Source of the DNA: Deltaproteobacteria bacterium | GTDB lineage: Bacteria; Desulfobacterota; DSM-4660; Desulfatiglandales; Desulfatiglandaceae | Direction: 5' to 3' | Assembly (NCBI GenBank): GCA_021159525.1 | Contig: JAGHEC010000412.1 | Coordinates: 1-9,551 of the forward strand | DNA length: 9,551 nt | Shown: positions 6,461-9,551 of the stretch, one piece after another | How positions within the stretch are numbered: the first letter of the stretch is position 1 | How the letters are laid out: every line of letters starts with the position of its first letter | The notes under the pieces: generated by a model | Told to the model about the DNA's origin: nothing | Databases searched by the model: none | The model's input: the letters and a program-made list of their open reading frames with translations, nothing else | Program-made: the position numbers and the translations under genes

Positions 6461-6530
6461 GCGGAAGAAAAATTCTTCTGCCCCGGCATTAGGTTCGCAG
6501 GTATCCCCCTAATTATTGAGGTGATACCTG
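6461..6530 (-). repeat. Dispersed repeat copy 1, inverted relative to 9013-9081
   Basis: The minus strand of this 70-bp stretch matches 9013-9081 at 61 of 70 aligned positions, including GCGAAC, AATGCCGGGGCAG and ATTTTTCTTCCGC. Within it, GAAGAA and TTCTTC form a 6-bp hairpin with a TTT loop (on the minus strand). The neighbouring stretch 6417-6443 resembles 90-119 at the left end of the window. Both copies lie in intergenic DNA. Confidence 0.8.
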
Positions 6531-6539
6531 CAATTTGTT

Positions 6540-6567
6540 TTGACATGGGGTGGATCCCTATTATAAA
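6540..6567 (+). promoter_or_regulatory. Probable promoter of the response regulator operon
   Basis: A consensus -35 TTGACA (6540-6545) is followed after 16 bp by TATAAA (6562-6567). It begins 10 bp after the end of the dispersed repeat. The start would be near 6574, leaving an unusually long 5' leader of about 165 nt before the response regulator. Confidence 0.5.
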
Positions 6568-6573
6568 TTACCC

Positions 6574-6741
6574 CATGCTTGCGGGCTTCGGAGCATGCGC
6601 GGGAACCGTGTAGCAAAAGGTTTGAGCTTGAAGTCGACTCGTTGATTGACGCCCGAACCCGAAAGGCTGATTGCTCTTTAAACTGCGGCCCCGGGGCCGC
6701 CTTGGGTGAAACAGGTTGAGAACGCAGGGAAGGGGGAAGGT
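6574..6741 (+). promoter_or_regulatory. Long, potentially structured 5' leader
   Basis: Between the predicted promoter and the response regulator lie a hairpin (CATGCT 6574-6579 with AGCATG 6592-6597) and a perfect 16-bp palindrome, GCGGCCCCGGGGCCGC (6685-6700), about 40 bp before the start codon. There is no T-tract after the palindrome, so it is not a typical terminator. I considered 6S RNA because of the length and a TTTAAACTGCGG element, but could not fold the 6S central bubble. It may be an autoregulatory leader, which is relevant because the operon encodes a Sm-like protein. Confidence 0.35.
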
Positions 6742-7248
6742 ATGGCAATGAGTGAAAAGAGCGCCTTGAAAGACAAAGTGGTCTTGGTGGTCGATGATGA
6801 GCCGGATGTGTTGGAAACCGTAGAGGAGGAGCTGGATATGTGCCTGGTCCACAAGGCTACTGATTATGACACAGCCATCCAGTATCTCCTGAGTTACACT
6901 TATGATATTGTCATACTTGACATTATGGGCGTCAACGGCTTTGAACTCTTAAAAACCGCTGTTTCCAGGGGATTTCCTGCCGTTATGCTTACCGCTCATG
7001 CGCTTTCTCCTGAATCTCTCAAAAAATCCATCAAATTGGGCGCTGTTTCCTTTCTGCCCAAGGAAAAAATCTCCGAGCTGGACACCTTCCTGGAAGACGT
7101 GGTCCTGGGAGAGGGGAAGCCGGTGTGGGAGAAGCTCTTTGACAAGCTCGGGAATTATTTCAGCAAGCGGTTCGGTCCGGATTGGAAAGAAAGGGACCGC
7201 TTTTTCCAGGAATTTGAGGAAAAGCTGAAACAGGACCTACAGAAGTGA
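6742..7248 (+). CDS. Response regulator: receiver domain with a short helical C-terminal extension, no DNA-binding domain
   Basis: The 168-residue cytoplasmic protein has a complete CheY-like receiver at about residues 11-122. Its acidic pair is Asp18-Asp19 (VVDDEPD), the phospho-acceptor is Asp60 (VILDIMG), the switch Thr is Thr84 (VMLTAHA) and the conserved Lys is Lys107 (LPKEK), so phosphorylation should work. Residues 123-168 are a charged, aromatic-rich helical tail (WEKLFDKLGNYF and more) with no helix-turn-helix and no enzyme domain, so output is probably by protein contact. ATG 6742 is chosen with AGGGGG 5 bp upstream; ATG 6748 with GGAAGG at 7 bp is nearly as good. The stop overlaps the GTG of the next gene, so the two are likely translationally coupled. 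No kinase gene is adjacent, although a sensor-like protein begins 2 kb downstream. Confidence 0.9.
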   Translation: MAMSEKSALKDKVVLVVDDEPDVLETVEEELDMCLVHKATDYDTAIQYLLSYTYDIVILDIMGVNGFELLKTAVSRGFPAVMLTAHALSPESLKKSIKLGAVSFLPKEKISELDTFLEDVVLGEGKPVWEKLFDKLGNYFSKRFGPDWKERDRFFQEFEEKLKQDLQK

Positions 7249-7907
7249 AACAGGCTGCAAAGGGCATAAAAACGGGGTTTCTTCAGGGTCTCCGGGAATA
7301 CCTGAAGGAGAACTATCACGCATCGGTTTTTGATCAGGCCTCCAAGTCAAAAGAACCTTACGATTTTTATCTCCACGGTCATCGCATAGTCAGGGCTGTT
7401 GTTGGCAAGAACCTGAAATACAATCTCCGACTTTATTCTGATAAAGCCGGGGAAATGCATCTCCCCAAGACCGACGTCAAGCTCCTTTATCCTGCGGCGT
7501 CTTCCGAGGCGGTGGGTCCGCTTATCAGGGTGGACAAGAAGGTCCGCGACCTTGATTTGGAACCCATTATCTCCGCGAGGAAGAGATATCACATCAAAAA
7601 CAAATCCCTTTTCCCCCTTATGAAGGAGAGGCGGGTTCTCTTTTTTACCCTTTTGGAAGGAGAGGTGGTCAAGGGAATTGTATCCGATTTTTCCCGTTAT
7701 GAAATCACCGTAAGTCTCAAGGGAGGGGTGCCGGTCGTCATCTTAAGACACGGGGTCTATGACGTTCGCGACAAAAAAGGACGATGCTTCCTGAAATCGT
7801 TTCAAGAGATCCATCGGGACTGGGAAAAGAGCGAGCTTTTTGTATCAGGAGACACCCCTTTTTACGCTGTGCGGCCCGTCGTTTTCAGAAAGATTCCACA
7901 GCCCTGA
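7245..7907 (+). CDS. Tandem Sm/Hfq-like domain protein, putative RNA-binding partner of the response regulator
   Basis: I read this 220-residue protein as two Sm-like folds. The C-terminal one (about 121-176) follows Hfq closely: LMKERR (125-130) against ALRRER, a Gly139/Gly144 strand pair (LLEGEVVKGIVSDF), Tyr152 at the Hfq Phe42 position, and LRHGVYDV (167-174) against the YKHAISTV Sm2 motif, keeping the His. The N-terminal one (about 38-84) shows YDFYLHGHRI, KYNLRLYS and LPKTDVKLLYP in the same order but is more divergent. Known Hfq is a hexamer of single domains of roughly 70-100 residues that binds sRNA and poly(A); a two-domain version could form a trimeric ring (inference). The GTG start overlaps the preceding stop (GTGA). 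The stop lies 23 bp inside the convergent SH3b-AMIN gene. Alternatives are PilZ-like or other small beta-barrels. Confidence 0.7.
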   Translation: MKQAAKGIKTGFLQGLREYLKENYHASVFDQASKSKEPYDFYLHGHRIVRAVVGKNLKYNLRLYSDKAGEMHLPKTDVKLLYPAASSEAVGPLIRVDKKVRDLDLEPIISARKRYHIKNKSLFPLMKERRVLFFTLLEGEVVKGIVSDFSRYEITVSLKGGVPVVILRHGVYDVRDKKGRCFLKSFQEIHRDWEKSELFVSGDTPFYAVRPVVFRKIPQP

Positions 7908-8949
7908 TTTCCAATTCAACGATCCGTTCAGGTGTTTTGGAGACCCGTGTCGCCTCGTATCGCCATCCCGGCGTCAGGTCCAGCACGACCCGGACCTTGA
8001 TGCGGGGCTTTCGATGCAACCCGATCCGTATGGCCTCAACAATGCCGTTGTTTACAGCGATCCTGGGACCCAGGCCAGATCCCGGCTGAGTATCAAAAAA
8101 ATCGCACACAAGGCGAGGGGCCTTGCCTTCCAGCATCTGGATGTCAGGGAAACATGCAGAGGTGAGTTCAAAAGAAACCCTTGCCGTCCTGTCTGTCTCA
8201 TTGGCCGGTGGTTCTACACAAATGGCGCTGATTTCCCTGGGCTGCGGGAGAAAATCCTCTTGGAGCACAAGGGCGTCTGAAAGGAGGGCGTGATATACCC
8301 ATCCCACACGGCCGTCATCCATCTTGATCCGGCGCCATCCGTCCTGTTCCCCGATTACCGTCAGGGAGCACCCCTTTTGCACCTGGAATAGGATTGCCGC
8401 CTTTAGGGACGGTTCCTCTCTCACATTCGCCGCGTCCGGCTTCACAAAGAGGCGTTTTGCGCGATCTTCCTCTCCAACAGCGGCTTTTTCTGCAAGCGGG
8501 GGGCCGGTCTTGTTCCTTTTCAGAGCCTCGGTCAGCGGCCTTTCCGATAGATCCGGCCCCCGGGCGTCTTCAGCCAATGCCTGCCGGCTGAAAACAGCCT
8601 TGGACTCCAACCCGGTTAGTTCCGAATCCTCCTTTTGTTGCCCGGAAAAACCCCCTGTCTCCCGGCCCGGGGGTGCCGGCGTCTCTCTTGTGACGGACTC
8701 CACAGCGGGCCCCTGATCCGATTGCACAATCTTGTACCGGCGGGTGAGAGGGGGTGCTGGATTCAAACTGTCGGAAGAGCCTTGTTTCTCGGGGACCTCC
8801 CGCCCCCCCAGCCACAGGACCAGGCCCACTCCGAGGATGAGGAAGGCCATGCCGGCAGTCAGCCAGGGGCTGACCTTTCCGTTGACCTGCCCCTGGCGCG
8901 GTATGCTCCGGCCCGTTGTCCCGGAGTTTTCTGCAAGGGGTGAGACCAT
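7885..8949 (-). CDS. Membrane-anchored SH3b-AMIN domain protein, probable cell-envelope or peptidoglycan-associated factor
   Basis: The 354-residue protein (from ATG 8949) has a short cytoplasmic N-terminus and one transmembrane helix at about 28-48 (TAGMAFLILGVGLVLWLGG). A long low-complexity Pro/Glu/Gly-rich linker (about 49-165) follows, then a bacterial SH3 domain (about 166-226: NVREEPSLKA, then GDGRVGWVYHALLS-type strands). The AMIN-like domain is at about 239-349 (RLVCDFFD, VRVVLDLTPGWRYE). AMIN and SH3b modules commonly direct envelope proteins to peptidoglycan or septal sites; no amidase domain follows, so it is probably a targeting, scaffold or sensory protein in the periplasm. The start is uncertain: TTG 8982 and GTG 8952 are in frame and no strong ribosome site is seen. 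The neighbours are convergent with it on the left and divergent on the right. Confidence 0.8.
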   Translation of the reverse strand: MVSPLAENSGTTGRSIPRQGQVNGKVSPWLTAGMAFLILGVGLVLWLGGREVPEKQGSSDSLNPAPPLTRRYKIVQSDQGPAVESVTRETPAPPGRETGGFSGQQKEDSELTGLESKAVFSRQALAEDARGPDLSERPLTEALKRNKTGPPLAEKAAVGEEDRAKRLFVKPDAANVREEPSLKAAILFQVQKGCSLTVIGEQDGWRRIKMDDGRVGWVYHALLSDALVLQEDFLPQPREISAICVEPPANETDRTARVSFELTSACFPDIQMLEGKAPRLVCDFFDTQPGSGLGPRIAVNNGIVEAIRIGLHRKPRIKVRVVLDLTPGWRYEATRVSKTPERIVELEIRAVESF

Positions 8950-9012
8950 CACATCTCTGCTTTCTTTGCCAAGCGGGTCCAAGACCCGGCAGACCGAAAA
9001 ATCAGGTTTTTA

Positions 9013-9109
9013 CAGTATCAACTCGATAATCAGGGGGATAACAGCGAACGTAATGCCGGGGCAGGAGGATTTTTCTTCCGCCCTCCCGGCAGTCACGTCA
9101 GAAAAAACC
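9013..9109 (+). repeat. Dispersed repeat copy 2
   Basis: Positions 9013-9081 match the minus strand of 6461-6530 at 61 of 70 aligned positions. The adjoining stretch 9079-9109 matches 122-152 in the same orientation. TGCCGGG and CCCGGCA, about 24 bp apart, form an imperfect hairpin within it. The element therefore joins modules that occur separately elsewhere in the window. Confidence 0.8.
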
Positions 9110-9249
9110 TCCCGCCCCTGTTAATCGGGCTATTACTTTTCACATAAAACGAACCGGAACTTTTTAGGTGAGAAAAGCGTAGCCCAAATCAACCCGTGCG
9201 TCAAGAACGAACAAATCCGGCTTGAATTAATACATGTGTTAAGATAAGC

Positions 9250-9258
9250 TGTTATAAT
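9250..9258 (+). promoter_or_regulatory. Extended -10 promoter of the sensor gene
   Basis: TGTTATAAT gives a perfect TATAAT (9253-9258) with the upstream TG of an extended -10. No good -35 is seen at the right spacing, which fits extended -10 promoters. Transcription would start near 9265, about 50 nt before the ATG. Confidence 0.55.
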
Positions 9259-9315
9259 TATCAGGTCGTGTGCCCGGCCTCTCGGTACACCTGCAAAAGC
9301 TAAAAGGATATTTCC

Positions 9316-9551
9316 ATGAAAACATCCGAGGCCTCCACCCCCCTTGCCAAAAGACGCGTGCTGCTCGCCTCTCTCAGGGTCATCATTCCTGTGGTTATGA
9401 CCCTGGCCCTCTTCATCCTGAGCATGTTTTTTCTCCTCATCCCCGCTATGGAGAGGCAGATGATGACCCAGAAGCGCAACATGATCCGCAACCTGACCGA
9501 CACGTGCTGGAGTCTCTTGAACGTCTATCACGAGCGGGTCAAGAGCGGCGA
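9316..9551 (+). CDS. N-terminus of a membrane sensor with a Cache-type periplasmic domain (truncated by the window end)
   Basis: Only the first 78 codons are present and the frame is open to the edge. A basic N-terminus (PLAKRRVLL) is followed by a transmembrane helix at about residues 20-42 (VIIPVVMTLALFILSMFFLL). The sequence IPAMERQMMTQKRNMIRNLTDTCWSLLNVYHERVKSG then begins, split here by positions 43-61 and 62-79; a helix with Met-rich start, Arg-Asn-Leu and Trp followed by a Tyr is typical of the first helix of single Cache domains in histidine kinases, methyl-accepting proteins and cyclic-di-GMP enzymes. AAAGGAT (9302-9308) lies 7 bp before the ATG. The output domain is outside the window, so the type of receptor cannot be told. 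It could be the kinase for the nearby response regulator, but that is only a positional guess. Confidence 0.7.
   Translation, partial: MKTSEASTPLAKRRVLLASLRVIIPVVMTLALFILSMFFLLIPAMERQMMTQKRNMIRNLTDTCWSLLNVYHERVKSG

Larger units (their letters stand above)
5993..6741. other. Gene-free, repeat-rich intergenic region
   Basis: This stretch upstream of eno and of the response regulator holds no credible gene. Open frames on both strands (for example 6096-6434 minus and 6338-6613 plus) lack recognisable domains and overlap repeats. Contents from left to right are a GC-rich hairpin at 6002-6026 (GCCCGG and CCGGGC around CAGAC and GTCTG), a 40-bp direct repeat at 6091-6130 and 6216-6255 with a partial copy at 6188-6210, a dispersed repeat at 6461-6530, a promoter at 6540-6567 and a structured leader. 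Confidence 0.6.
8950..9315. other. Gene-free divergent intergenic region with a repeat copy
   Basis: This stretch separates the minus-strand SH3b-AMIN gene from the plus-strand sensor. It holds the dispersed repeat (9013-9109) and, near its right end, an extended -10 promoter. No credible gene is seen; a minus-strand open frame from 9133 into the sensor gene is a shadow. Confidence 0.6.

Noticed and set aside
6338..6613. Plus-strand open frame of 91 codons
   Set aside because: It is made largely of the dispersed repeat and runs through the predicted promoter; a decayed coding fragment cannot be excluded and is noted under the repeat finding.
6574..6741. 6S RNA (ssrS)
   Set aside because: Length and one element are suggestive, but I could not pair the ends into the required long rod with a central bubble.
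9133..9531. Minus-strand open frame of 132 codons at the right end
   Set aside because: The plus strand over the same DNA encodes a convincing transmembrane segment and Cache-like start with promoter and SD.

Overview
The window looks like chromosomal DNA of a Desulfobacterota-type (deltaproteobacterial) anaerobe. This placement is an inference from the style of the proteins (for example a GlmM with the phosphate-loop variant RYSGTQ, and a C-terminally extended stand-alone response regulator), from strong AGGAGG-type ribosome binding sites and from high GC content. No marker gene fixes the genus.

Layout. (1) Positions 1-381 carry no gene. They hold pieces of a dispersed repeat, a good sigma70-type promoter and a textbook hairpin plus T-tract terminator placed before the first gene, so this is a candidate leader RNA or attenuator. 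(2) Positions 382-4141 form a plus-strand amino-sugar cluster: a stand-alone left-handed beta-helix protein related to the acyltransferase half of GlmU, phosphoglucosamine mutase (glmM), and a NagB-like sugar-phosphate isomerase/deaminase in which one catalytic Asp is replaced by Arg. (3) Positions 4149-4256 hold a nested palindrome built from two REP-like units head to head, between convergent transcription units. (4) On the minus strand lie enolase (eno) and, 15 bp downstream, an 84-residue conserved-looking small protein. (5) Positions 5893-6741 are about 850 bp of gene-free, repeat-rich DNA: a 40-bp direct repeat present twice plus a partial third copy, a copy of the dispersed repeat that recurs near the right end, and a promoter with a structured leader. 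(6) Positions 6742-7907 hold a response regulator translationally coupled to a 220-residue protein that I read as two tandem Sm/Hfq-like domains. (7) On the minus strand is a membrane-anchored SH3b-AMIN envelope protein whose 3' end overlaps the Sm-like gene by 23 bp. (8) A second gene-free stretch with another repeat copy is followed by the first 78 codons of a membrane sensor that starts like a Cache-domain receptor and runs off the window.

How the parts work together. GlmM, the GlmU-like beta-helix protein and the NagB-like enzyme point to formation or interconversion of hexosamine phosphates leading to UDP-GlcNAc for peptidoglycan and LPS. The response regulator and Sm-like protein look like a two-gene signalling unit in which a phospho-receiver could control an RNA-binding partner. 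This is the least conventional item here and the best candidate for an undescribed system. The rest is housekeeping and intergenic repeat biology.
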